Below are positions 1-13,400 of a DNA stretch of 64,000 nt, one piece after another (within the stretch, counting starts at the first letter, position 1; every line of letters starts with the position of its first letter). Location: the NCBI RefSeq assembly GCF_029227915.1, contig NC_079883.1, positions 19,222,001 to 19,286,000 of the forward strand, read 5' to 3'. The notes beneath the pieces are model-generated. The model was not told the DNA's origin. It saw only the letters and a program-made list of their open reading frames with translations, and did no database searches. Made by a program: the position numbers and the translations under genes. This DNA comes from Hydractinia symbiolongicarpus. Lineage: Eukaryota > Cnidaria > Hydrozoa > Anthoathecata > Hydractiniidae.

Positions 1-1211
1 TCCTTCTCTATTGTACAATACTCCTAACTAGGTTGACGCCATGCCTACTACATTAAAACTATAGAGCTTTAATTTTGAAGGTTTGTCCATTATTTTCGAG
101 ATTACTGACCTGAAGTCTCAGCATTGTTGAAATTGACAGACTTTTGGGATATACTCTGAGTTTCTCAGCACTTTCTGATAAAACTGAAGCATTTTCTTGC
201 TCATAACACTATTGCGAGATGATACACTTGTATGATTATGTTTATGTCAGATCTCCATCTTGATTCATAAGTAAGATGAGTAGATGGCGAATGATTTATT
301 TACTACCAAAAAACTTGGAGACTTGGAGATGTGTGACAACTGAGATCCATTCTGTTATACAAGAACATCACAGTCCATTTCTGATTCTGAAAGCCATCTG
401 TAAAAATGACAAGCTTTCATGATTTTTTTCAGTGAAACAATTTTGTATTCATACGGGACAAATTCCAGTGGCCCTATTTTGTCATTTTTTATTGACTTTC
501 CTGAGGCAGTACTTGACAATCATTGCACTGTCATCCTTTTCAACTTAAATACTTGCACCAGCTCTAGCTCCTTCTTCCTTTTTCTTTCTCCCACTTTCTC
601 CCATTCTTTTATTTTTCATTTCTACAGCAAATTAAACCCGACCTTTGACTTCCTTTTCTTCTTGCTACCATGTTTGTTTTGATTGTACGCTTGTTCGATA
701 TGCTTTAAAAATGACCTAGGGGAGGAGAGTGTATACCAAACTCGTCACTGAAGCTTGATGACTCCGACAAGAGCACCACATTTGAGAAGAGTGAGAACTT
801 ACACAAAGGTGGTTTTCACTTATGGAAAATGTTGTTTTGACGTATTGCTTCAAGTTAAAATTAATTTGAAATGAATTGTGAAGCTAAATTATAATGAATT
901 GAAATTAAACTGAATTTATTATTTTTTTAATATTAAAAATGATTTTACGTATCTGTTTTTTAAATTTAAATCAAATTAAACAGTTTGATCCTATACATTT
1001 TCTTGATCACATTTCAAGCTCTACACAATAGAGCGTAAACAAGAGGTAATCGCTGTCATCATACAATAGCAATAGGTTTTTTTTTCCATTTTTGTTCTTC
1101 TGCTTAAGTCTTTTCATGGGCTTATCAACTACATACAATCTAAATTTTGTAAATTTTTTTTAGAATGCTTAAAAATGAAAATTTCCTTAAATTGTTGACA
1201 ATGCAGACAAA
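1..1211. other. Upstream region of VPS54, no coding gene recognised
   Basis: AT-rich sequence in which I recognise no protein. A pyrimidine-rich stretch ending TTTTAG at 1163 looks like a splice acceptor, so the 5' UTR may begin in an upstream exon somewhere in this region. No convincing TATA box or other promoter could be assigned. Confidence 0.4.
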
Positions 1212-1470
1212 ATGAGCGGATCTATGCTTCAAACTGCAGATGCAGTTGCACAAAATCCTTGGAAACTTTGTTTGCTTTGTGGTCAGAAGCGTATTTTTGC
1301 AAGTGCTATAGAATTCAGAAGTCACCTCAGAATGGCTCATTGTGTTAAAGAGGGAGGCTCGTTTATTTGTAAATATGGCAGAAATAATGTCTGTCCCTCA
1401 CTACCTGTTGAAGGTGTTCATGAAAAGGACTATGCTAATCATGTTGAAAAAGTTCATATATTTTTAAATG
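1212..1470 (+). CDS. VPS54: VPS54 exon 1 (zinc-finger-like N-terminus)
   Basis: The start is ATG 1212. An in-frame TAA at 1188-1190 shows that no earlier Met is available in this frame. The exon encodes two Cys/His clusters: C-x2-C-x14-H-x4-H (from CLLC to RMAH) and C-x7-C-x15-H-x4-H (from CKYG to EKVH). Their spacing is zinc-finger-like. The donor is GTAAGA at 1471, phase 1. I do not remember this region in human VPS54; it may be ancestral and lost in vertebrates. Confidence 0.88.
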
Positions 1471-4400
1471 GTAAGAAGTTCAGTTGTATATGCCTTCTAC
1501 ATGATTTTTTTTGCTGAGATTTCTCAGCCTGAAATTTCATGTAGAAGAGGGAAATTAATTAGGTGAGTTTATAACCTTATCCCATTGAGGATCTTCATCA
1601 CTGTTTTATCTATTTTCAGTAGTAAAACACATTTATAATGGAATTGTTATGATCTTATTTTTCTGAAAAAAAATGTATGAATATCAATGACCTGATGTTC
1701 AATGCTCTTTTTTGTTAATGTTTTTTAAATGTTTCTTAGTTGCATTGTGATTTTTACATATAGGGAGAGCAAAGAATATACAATTAAAAGTTCCAGAGCA
1801 TTCTTCACCACCATTTTCACCAGTAACAAAATTAGAAGGAAGAAGCAATTTAACTATTACTTATAAAGATGACAATTTAACTGGAAGTGACAAAACTAGT
1901 TGGACGCAGCACCCCTGTCAAAATTTGTCATCCGTTCTGAATGACCCTAGGAGGAGTACAAGGGAGAGTGATTTCTTTACCAGAATATGGGGTGAATCAT
2001 TTGTTCCTCAAGGTGTTGTACCACTGACTTTACTTCCAAACACACCTAGGGAGTATTTTGCAGATTACTGGAAAAGATATGAGATAGTAAGTATATGTTC
2101 TGTAAAAAATCTGTAAAAAAATTTTAGTTCTTAAAATGTGCCTTAAAGGGTTCCCGAGGTACTTTTACAAGTTGGACTTACCTGAAAGGTTTTCATAAGT
2201 TATTCCCAATGACATATTCACTTTTTCTTAAAAGTTCATGTAACCCCAGATACCGTTTTTTAAATATTTGTTTTTCTTGTCACCTTGATGGCCACTTCAA
2301 TCTTCTTGTTTGTTAAAAATTTCAGACTAGCTCCAGTCCTTTTTAGTGACATGTGACCCTATTACGTAGTATTTCAGTAGCGCTCACAATTTAATGACTT
2401 TCACTTGCTATTATTAATGACTTTCATAGGCAAAAACAATTAATATACTGTGGCAGCAAAGTTAAAAAAATCCAATGTACTTTCCACATCGATCTCTGTA
2501 CGAATGATTTGTTTTTGTTTAAAAAACATAATTCAACATGATATTCTAGCCGTCTAAGCAATAAAACAAAAAATAAGATATTAGCAGCAGGTGTGTGCAT
2601 GATTTCTTTTATTTCAAATTTAAAAGAATTTATTTCAACAAACAGGTTGTAAAAATTACTGATCTATAACCTGTCGACCTAGGCGGCGTATGATGCCCAA
2701 GTGAGTTTTGCCAACCTTGTTCTCAACAATCCTTGGGGACGAGGTTTACTCAGTAGATGGATATATTTTTATTAAAAGATATTAAAAAATCAATACTTTA
2801 ATTTATCCCACGATACAGAGAGAGGCAGAATTTACTGTCTAATTAAAGTTTGTTTTTATGATATTCTTCCAATATGTAGCGTAAACATCAACGTAGTCTA
2901 GTAAATTAAACTCATCATTTTTCCCTTTTGCGATAGCGCGCTAAAATAAGCAGGGTTACAAAAGCAGGACAGACATCGAAGTGCGAAAGCAGAAAAGAGA
3001 GACAGGTATCCTGTCTAACATCAACGCTGCTCTGTGCCTCCATGGTTTGTTACTTACGTTACTTAAATTTAGGAAATTTTTGCATTTATTTCTTGGAATT
3101 GTCAAGAATGTCCTTTATTTTCACACTAAATTCTGTATTTTTGTAAATTTTTGTACTGTATTGTCCATTTTTTAAACCATTTTCTGTCCTGTATTCTTGT
3201 ATTATTTTGCTCAACTGACTGTGGGAGGCCTGTATTAGACATGTGTTGGATTACAGAATATTTTAAACTAGTCATTAGCCCCTGAAAAATTCCACAAGGT
3301 GATGCCCGTCATATATATTTCCTGCATTGCTTATTATTTTATCCTTGACTGCCTGTTGACATAAAGTAATAAAATTTACTTGGACAGGGGTTGTTAACGT
3401 GACCACAATAATAATGGCGTGTTTAAATTGGGTCACAGACAGACAAACATCAGGGAGTATAAAATATAGACTAGTCAGGGTATCCGGTGTTAAAACGCCG
3501 GGTTAAGCCACAAGGAACTGTGTTACCCAGCAGAGGAGGGATTAATAACAACCGTAAATTGTGCTACATATCGAGTGAAGCGCGCACAACATCATGGTGT
3601 TTCCGGCATAATATATTTTCCAAAAAATAACTTTCCCATAACTTTTACTGAAATAAAAACACTTTACAACCTCTTGTCACCCTGTCATAGCAAAAACAGT
3701 TAGCCAACCATTTTCATTTTATTTTATAAGGTGACTCCAACTTAATTAGTTGTTCTACAGGCTCGACCGACCCTAATTTTCACGAAAACAAAAAAATAAT
3801 AATATCAAGCAAAAAGTTTTAAAGAAAAACAAATGAAAAAAACAACAACATTTTCTCATCCCATTTCGTGAAAATATAATAAACATAGAAGATAATCAAT
3901 GATATTATCTTTTGTTGCTTGAATGTCCATCTACAATTATACTAAACAAGGTGAATCAATAACATTTTTGGGACCACCATTGGTAAGGCCACGGAAGTTG
4001 ATTTCCTTGTTCATGGTAATTTGTTGCGATTAAACTAAATTGCATGATGCGCTAATTTTGTAATCACAAAAATAGTTACGAGGTTACATAGAAGTTTAAA
4101 TTTATAACAAAAATTAGCTACTTTCGCTAAAATAGTTATAATACAAATGAAAAGCAAGACAGATTATTGTCATAACACCCTCCTTTGTTATGATTAATAT
4201 ATATTTTTAAAATTACGCTAGCTAAACTAATACAGCAAAACTATTTGTGATGTTCTCTAGGACCATTTGTAATTCTCTCTAGAATAATCAATCGATCTAG
4301 AATAATTCATATTTTTAAAACAATAGAATTCCGTATTTTGTATTTTCAAAAATACAAATTGCGTATTAAAAAATAAGCATATTTTTAAATACGAATTTCA

Positions 4401-7400
4401 TATTTTTAAAAATACGAAATTCATATTAAAAAATACGTGTATTTCTAAAATTATGCTGTAGTTTTAAAAACAAAGACATAAAAAAAGTAGTCTGGTTAGG
4501 GTTAATCTTATTTTTCACTTATGTCCAGAAAACATCCCTGCGAAGCTTTAAAGTTGCCGTATTTCATTCTAAAATGACAAAAAAACGTCCCTGGAAAGCT
4601 TCAAAATTGTCGTATATCATTCTAAAATAAGGAGAAAACATCCCTGCTGCGAAGCTTCAAAGTTGCCGTATTTCTTTCTAAAATGACGAGTAAACGTCCC
4701 TGCGAAGCTTCAACATTGCCGTATTTCACTATAAAGTGACGAGTAAACGTTCCTGTGAAGCTTCAAAATTGCCTTATTTTTTTCTAAAATGACGAGAAAA
4801 CGTCCCTGTAAAATCATTGAGCCAATTAAAAACCTATTAAGAACAAACTTGTAAAATTGAGTAATTGTTCTATTCAATTTATTCAACCACTCACTTGATA
4901 CATGTAACATTTCTAAAAATACGAAATTCTATTTTTAAAATTAGAATTTTGTATGTTCTATGTTTAAAAATTGAATTTTGTATTTTTTATTTTTAAAATA
5001 TACGAAATTCGTATTTCATATTTTTTAAGGGGAATTAGGCCCAAATTTTTTTTCTTCGGAAATATCTTTTACAAACACTACATATTTTGATGGTATAAAA
5101 AAATAATTGAAATTCTTTGAATTTACATCCCTTTCCTAGCATTAAAGTTGACAACAGTAATCTCCATGTTAAAATCAAAATAATATCTGTGATGGAGATC
5201 TATGACGTATTTTACGCTCATTTCAATTTTTTGATCTCTTCGTCTTTCTTAAAGTTGTTTACACAATGTGAACAAACGTAACGATTCAAAAAAAATAACT
5301 CTGGTCCGTTGTACTTTATTTCGCTTTTTCGTTGTTGTTATTATTTGTTTGAAAAGGCTAAGTCCTGTTACATATCAACAAATTCTTTGAAACCAGTATA
5401 CTTTCCATTTGGATCAGGAAATTCTTCCTTTATTTTTCGCACAAAACAAGCTGGAATCACCATGCCACATCCTTTTCCAAGCCTTTCATAATAATGTACC
5501 CACGCCATGTACTGTCAGTAACTGGTGTACCTCATTTCCGTACAAGGAATCAAAGTTTAAGTTACAGTGTAAACTAGAATAAAATTATTAAAATTATTCA
5601 TTCATCAAAACTTCTTTGAAACAAATTGTTATTTTAGGCACATAGGCTCTTCTCCTTTTTTATTTGATATTCAAGGAATGACATTATTTTTAATTTAATT
5701 AAATAATCTGCGATGGTGTGTATTTTCATAGCGCGTGGACCTGTAAGATTATAAAGCGAAAAGTGAGAAAATAAGAAGATACGAAGAATGTTTTGGTGTG
5801 ATTATGAGAAATATGGTCTTTGAAAATATTTACGGGAAGTATTAGTATATGTGGAGAGTTTTGTTATATTTTTCTGGTATCGTCGATGTCGTATGCTGGC
5901 TATCTCTAACACTGTGCCGTTCAAACATAAAATTTCAAAATCCCTGTGCATTGTGATGCACTTATTATTTTTATTATGTTATTATTCAACTTGTTATTCA
6001 ATAAATTAGAAAATTCTTGGCAACACTTGTATTGCACAAGAGTGAAGGAATTGAAAATAAGGCAACATGTACAGGTACACCAATGCAAATTTTCAAGTCT
6101 GCTTGAAATCAATTCGTCTTTTTCTTCGCTATCACTAGATTCATAAGTAACTTTTTCAAGTTCTGGTTTGGAGTATTCAGGCTATTCATGTAACATCCTG
6201 TTACTGATATTTCACTAGAGTCACCTGAATATTCTAGAAATAGGGGAGTCAGAGCAGGAGCTTAATTTTTCCATGTCTCGCTACTTGCGCTCAGCGCAAG
6301 CTTATGCTTCTTCAGCGTAAGATACGTCACAATATAACAGTCTCCAGAATCATCCGTGGCCTCAAAAAATTTAAATGGCACTTACCGTTCGCTCATAGAA
6401 GGGGAAACTTTTATATTAAAATCAATCCAAATAATATTTATTTTTCAAAATTTTAAACTGAATTTAAGAAATGAACATAATCATCATTCTCGGCTTAACG
6501 TCCGTTTTCCATGCTAGCATGGGCTGGACGGGGTATATTAATGACCCTCTTCCAATCTGATCTAGACTGTGTTAGATCTAAACTCAACTTCCTCTCTATC
6601 AAGTCTGTCCTTATAACCTCCTGCCAAGTCTTTCTCGGTCTGCCTCTGGGCTTTGCCCCAGGAACTATCAAGTCTCTACACTTTCTTACCCAATTATCCT
6701 CCTCCATTCTTTCCAAGTGCCCCAGCCAATTCAATCTTCTTATCTGGATAACATCTTTAATTCTACAGAGACTTAGCCTGCTTCTTAGCTCATCTGAACT
6801 CTTTCTGTCTCTCAGACTGGCATTACACATCCACCTAACCATTCTCATATCATTCCTTTCTAAACGGTCAAGATCTTCCTGCTTCACTGCCCATGTCTCA
6901 CTACCGTACAACATAACACTTCTTACACAGGCCTCATACAACCTACCTTTTACCTCAATTGACAGGACTCTGCTAGTCAATAAAGGAAGTAACTCTCTAA
7001 ACTTTTTCCAAGCAGAACCTATCCTGCAAGTAACACTTCTTCCAACACCCCCTTCACTGCCCAACATATCACCTAAGTAACAGAAGTTCTTAACTATCTC
7101 TAACGAGCCACTGTTGTACATCATTAAAGCTGGAAATACTTCATTCTCTATAATCTCACCTTTGCAACGCTTGCATACAAACTGTATGCCAGCTCTTAAC
7201 CTTCCACTAATACTACTGCACTTCTTATGTACCCAATGCTTGCAAGTCTGACAAAAAATTGAGTTACTACCAACCCCTTTCCTGCAAACTCCACAAGGCC
7301 ACTTTCCAACTACAAGGTCACACTTGGCTGCAATGCTACTTATCATGACTTTAGACTTTGCTGTGTTTACCTTCAGCCCTTTCTCTTCTAGTCCTTTCTT

Positions 7401-10400
7401 CCACTTCTCAAACTTTTCAACTAATTCTTCCATCGACTCTGCTATGAGAACCAAATCATCTGCATACAATAACTCCCATGGGCAACCTGTTCTGAACTCC
7501 ATCGACAGCGCTTCTAAGACTAGAATAAACAACAAAGGACTAAGTACAGAACCCTGATGTACACCAACATTTACACTAAATTCATCACTAAGTGAATCGT
7601 TAATCCTGACACGACTTCTAGCATTGCTGTACATAGACTGAACCATCGTAACTAGCCACTCATCCACACCTAATTTTCTCATAGCCCACCAAATAACTTT
7701 ACGTGGCACTCTATCAAAAGCTTTCTCTAAATCTACAAAGGCAAAATAGAGATTCTTTCTCTTTCCTAAATACTTTTCCTGAAGCTGTCTGAGTAAAAAT
7801 ATTGCATCTGTAGTGCCACGCCCTGGAACAAAACCAAATTGCATCTTATCTATATCAATTCTTTCTCTAAGTAACTTATCAATCACTCTTTCAATAACTT
7901 TCATTACTTGATCAACCAACTTCAAACCTCTATAGTTACCCCTTTCTAATGCATCACCCTTGCCCTTGAAACAATTCACTATTACACTCGACTGCCACTC
8001 ACTCGGAATAGCACCATCCTTTATAATCTGGTTAGCAAGACTTGTAATAAGCTCAACTCCAATATATCCAGATGCTTTTACCATCTCTGCAACAATACCT
8101 GATACTCCTGCAGCCTTGCCAATCTTCATTTTCCTAATAGCCTCCACTACCCATTCTGTCTTGATCTGCATGGCTGGCCCTTCTACGACATCATCATCAG
8201 ACAAATTATCCTCGTCCCAATCAAACTCAGTGTTAAGCAACCTCTGATAATGATTCTTCCAAGCTACCCTTTTCTCCTCCTCTGTGCTAGCCAAAACACC
8301 TTCATCATTACGTATACACTTCTCACCTACAATATCTTGATTAGTCTTCTTCATTTGCTTTGCTATCTTGAATACCTCATTGCGCTGGTCTTCCCTTCTT
8401 AACACATCTGCAAATCTGTTTCTCTCTGCTTCTGATTTTGCCTTATACACTGCTGTACGAGCCCGACGCTTAGCTTCTAAGTAAATATTTTTACTACCAC
8501 CTGACTTCCACTCTTTCCAAAGTTTCCTCTTTTCCTTTATACACTGGTCAACCTCATTATTCCACCACCAGGTCTGTCTATGTCTAGCTGGTCCTTTCGT
8601 CCACCCACAGGTATCATTAGAAGCTTCTAGAAGACAATTCTTCAGAGTAGTCCAAGTACTTTCAACATTGTCACTATCACATTGACTATTGTAGGCTAAC
8701 TGCTGAACTTTTGCACTAAATTGTCTTGCTACAATCTCTTCCTTCAGCTTCCAGACTTTTCGACGGGGCCTGTACTTTCTCTTGGCTTCTCTGACACTCT
8801 TCAAGATGATATCACAAACCAGCAACCTATGCTGGGAAACACACTCTTCCCCCGATATAACTTTCACGTCCTTCACCACTTTCTTGTCTGACTTTCTAAC
8901 CAAAAAGTAATCTATCTGTGTCTTACAACCACCTGACTCATATGTTATCAGCCTACTCTGTCTCTTACTGAATGATGTGTTGCAAACCACCATGTCTGTT
9001 GCCATTCCAAACTCAAGCAATCTCTCCCCTTCCTTATTTCTGCTCCCAAATCCATAGCCTCCATGCACACCTCTATAACCTTCAGATGACTTCCCAACAT
9101 GACCATTAAAGTCGCCGCCCACCATGACAAGTTCAGTGTCTCCAAACTTTGATGTGACTGCTATTAACTCATCATAAAACTTATCTTTATCTTCCTCACT
9201 GAGTCCACACTGTGGAGCATAAACTGACAGAAAAGTGACAATCCTATTACCTATCAAAAACTTTATCACTATAATACGACTATTAACACGCATAACATCT
9301 ATTACTTTTTCTACCCACTTCTCCGCAATGAATATGCCAACTCCTCCATATCCATCACTATTACCAATCCAAAAAAGCTTATACCTTGCCCTCCTACCTT
9401 CCACAAATCTCACTGAAGCTCCTCTCCACCTAACTTCCTGAACACAACACATATCAACAGATCTACGTTCTAACATTTCAACTACTTCACCTGCTCTACC
9501 TCTCAGAGTACCAACATTTACACTAGCCATCCTCAACCTAGTGTTATCTACCTTGTGATGTGATAGCTGGGTAACGGTCTGACGATGCTCACATCTGACA
9601 TCTGTCCTACCGTGCGCGACACCTTCACTCCTTAGAGTTCCAGCCCCGTTTACGCAGTTTGTCTGATCAACTATTCTTACGGCCATTAATAAAGAGTTTT
9701 AGCATTGTTTTACAGCTGGATGCCCTTCCTAGCGCCAACCGTTCACAGACCGGACTGGGTGTTTTTTAAAGTGACACCATCACTATGTGGCATTTCATGG
9801 GACTTCCACAATCGCCCCTTTAAACTAAGGTATGGTGGAGGACGTTCAACTCCTCTCTTGTCTCTTAAGGAGACCCTTCACCCAAGAAATGATGTTAACC
9901 GAAATAATGCTATTTAAGTTTGAGGCTTAATTCCCCTTTAAAAATACGAGTATTTTTTAATACGAAATTTCCGTATTTCGTATTTTTAAATACGGAAAGA
10001 GAAGTGGTCGATTTTCCTAGCAAGCATCACATTTAGCAAAAAATAATAAAACAAGGTAGAATAAGCTTGTCGTAACACCCTTCTCCGTTATGAATTTTAA
10101 ATAAATGATTTTAATGCTGCGAAAGACTTTTAATATTGTCAACTAAACCATAGTCCGTAAAAAGAAGTTGCACCTAAACTTAGATTTTCCTATTAAACTG
10201 CACAAAAAACATTAAAAAATACATTAAAATTGTTTGTTTTTAAGTAGCAGAAGAATAACTTGCTGTATAAGTTTCAAAACAGCACAAGTATAACTTGCAA
10301 AGTAATACAAGTATATATTTTGTACAACTTTTAAAACAGCACAAGAATAATTCTTGCTGTATAACTTTGAAAAAAACACAAGAAAATTTTTTGCTGCATA

Positions 10401-13400
10401 ACTTTCAAAACAAAACAAGAAAAATTCTTGCTGCATAACTTTTAAAAACAAGTTTTGGAGGATGAAAGTATTTTTATCTTTTCATCTTGGGAACTATTTT
10501 TTTTCCTTCGCAACTAAAAAATATAAACTGGCTGCGTTATGCAAAAATAAATAGAAAGAAATGGTTGTCGTAACACCTTCCTCCTTCCTTTTTTTTAATT
10601 ATTTTTTTTGTTGTTGTTCCGACCATACATTCTTGATAAAATTATTTTTATTTCGCTGACCGACTGACTGTAAGCTAACTATCGACTTCGCCCATAGAAC
10701 AACTAATAAAATTGAAGTAGCTTAAAATGTTCGCAGTGAAAGTTCAAAAATAAGTCTTGAAACCGGGCTGAGCACTTAGCTCATACAGGTAAACCATGTC
10801 GCCTAGTAGAGGTAAATCCTGCTGCACATATGTATAGTCGTACTACACTTTTAATAGAATAGATTGGGCGAATCGAACACATTTTACCCTTCTCCTCTCT
10901 TCTCCCCCCCCCCCCCCCCCCCACCTGATTGGATTCCATAATTCCACAATCTTATCAGAATGCTAGAATCTGTTTCCCCTACACCCCACCCACTCACAAT
11001 TCTTAGAGTTTTGGATTCGTCTACCCTGTCAACAAGAAAATTTAACCATTCCAATTCAATATAAAATAGGGAGAATAATGACATTTCTATAATAAAAAAC
11101 TGTGCTTGAATTAAAATATTTTAGGTTGATGAAATAAAACATGTAGCAAAATCAACACTTAAAAACATTGTCGTACCAGAGAACATAAACACTGTCTGGT
11201 CTGCAATAAAACCTTTTATAATAGAGGATAAATATCACATAGAGCTAATCAAAGAACTGAAAAAAGTAATTAATTCATGGAAAAAAACCGAGATCAATAT
11301 ACAGCATCGAATTAACTTATCCATTTACCACAAAAAATAAGAGCAAAAGGATCTATAATAAACGTCAAGAACACTGACAACAAATGTTTCATGTACGCAT
11401 ACTATCAGCGTTACAACCACAAAACAAAGACTCACAAACACCATCAAAATACAAGTAATGCATTAAAAATCAAACCTTGATAATATTCAGTTCCCTGTAA
11501 ACATCGAGGATATACCAAAATTAAAAAAACAAAACAAAGTAAACGCATTCGAATACTATGAAATTATAAAAATCAAAAGGTTCACAGGAAACAAAAACGC
11601 AATTGATTTACTAGACATATTGTTAGACTGTACATTTGTATTGTTGTGTTATATTTTAGATACTGTACCAACAATAACTGGTGGGTGTTTAATATATGAT
11701 TAGCACAATCAACATGTGTTTATTTCTGTTTTACATGATAGCAGAGGGTTAGAAATGAATGGATACAAAAACCCGCTAGTGTTTAGTAAAGACAAGCTGT
11801 ATGATCGATATTTGAAAGAGGTTCGTGCATGGCGTATAGTAACAGATCTCTATATAACAAAACAAGGGGTAGTTATAGCTCTGTCGTTTCCTGAAAATGA
11901 TCCAAGTGGAGTATGTGATAAAGTATGTAATGAACTGAAATTAGAAACTATTAATGCTAATGATGGTGTGGAGAAATTGATTACGTATTTGGACAAGTTA
12001 TTTAAAAAGGACGATCTGAGTGAAGTTGATGAACGATACGCAACATTTGATAGATATGTTTGTGATGTTAGTCAGAAAATAGAGGACTTTATACTTGAAT
12101 TTGAAAGAAGATGTAACTGCATAATGTAAAAGAAAATAAAACTTCCTCTGTTTTGACATTTAAATTGCTGGATGCTGCAAAATTAATCCATAATGACAGA
12201 CAGTTGGTTTTGACAGCTGTTGATTACATGAAAAAGGAAGAACTTTTGAGCAGATGAAGATTGCTCTATGAAAATTTCACGGAGAACAAGCAATTCCTTC
12301 TGCTGATAATAGTTACGCTATAAAATTGGAACCATCATTAGAAAGTGAGAGAGCAGAAGTGCTCTACACAAAACCAAGATGGCAGCCACGGTCATTTAAA
12401 TGAAATTACGATAACGTTAAAAGCAAGCAAGAAATTAACAAGCCCAGACAGTATGGACAGAAAGTTAATCCTATAGGTTTCAACGGGAAACTTATGAAAT
12501 ACAAGATTTGTGAATCAATATTACATTTTATGAGGGATTGCCCTCATAAACGTTTCATGTCAGAAGGAGAAAACATCACTCTGTTTACTGGTTCATGTGA
12601 TATTGAGATGTGTTTATGTACAAGTAAAGCTCGAAATGCAACTGTGCTTGATTCTGGATGCACATTGACAGTTACAGGATAATTGTGGTTGAAATGTTAT
12701 CTTGAAACCTTGCACCCAGATTAAGTGAATATGGTGAAATATCATGTTAGTACAAGAGTGTTTAAATTTGGTGGAGGTGAAACAAAAATCTCTGAAGGAT
12801 GTGTGGTGATCCCTTGCAAATTAGCTGGTAGAAGTATAATGGTGAGAACTGGCATAGTTGACAGTGACATTCCTTTGCTGTTAAGCAAGTCGGCAATGAA
12901 GAAAGCAAAGATTAAACTTGACCTTGAGAACGATTGTGCTGAAATCTGGGGAAATGTTGTTGTACATCATCCGGTCACTATTGTGTTCCATTATTCAAGA
13001 AGAAGTATTGCGAGTAGTTAGCCTCAGCCCTGATGTTTCATTCAAGGAAAAGGAAAAGATCTTTTCAAAATTGCACAAGCAGTTTGCTCACCCATCTAAA
13101 GAGAAGCTAAAAGCCCTGATGATTGATGCAAAAGTGTGGGATGAAGACTTCAAAACTATTACAACTACTGTTTATTTATATGGTGATATCTGTCTAAAAT
13201 TTCACAAGACACCATCAAGACCCTCAAGTCTGCTATTAACAAACTGTTTTAGGGACAGGCGGTTATGGATCTCAAGAAATGAAACCAGAACATTCACATT
13301 TTGTACCTGATTGATATGTATAGCCAATTTACCACTGCCAGAGTAATCAAAGACAAGAGACCATCCACAATCATTGATAAAGTCATGCAGATGTGGATAG

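Larger units (their letters stand above)
3733..10722. mobile_element. Putative foldback-type element with inverted arms, carrying an RTE
   Basis: Sequence near the two ends reads as inverted repeats. TTAGTTGTTCTA at about 3747 is matched in reverse complement near 10694-10706. AAGGGGAATTAGGC at 5027-5040 is matched by GCTTAATTCCCCTT at 9925-9938. Both arms are also rich in AAATACGAAATT-type short repeats. A TGTC(A/G)TAACACC module occurs near 4168, 10071 and 10564 in direct orientation. The arms enclose about 5 kb that includes an intact RTE. No transposase of its own was found, so this may be a non-autonomous element or two separate insertions. Confidence 0.45.

Noticed and set aside
419-682. 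87-codon + strand ORF upstream of VPS54
   Set aside because: Phe/Ser/Leu-rich translation of T-rich DNA, no recognisable family, no supporting splice or promoter structure.
2981-3175. 64-codon ORF in intron 2
   Set aside because: Composition follows AT-rich background; no similarity and no splice context linking it to VPS54.
6511-7080. 189-codon + strand ORF (repeated at 18538-19107)
   Set aside because: Exact antisense of the RTE coding frame; conserved only because the RTE copies are nearly identical.
10884-11084. Minus ORF with a poly-glycine tract
   Set aside because: Produced by the 19-base C homopolymer; no protein similarity.
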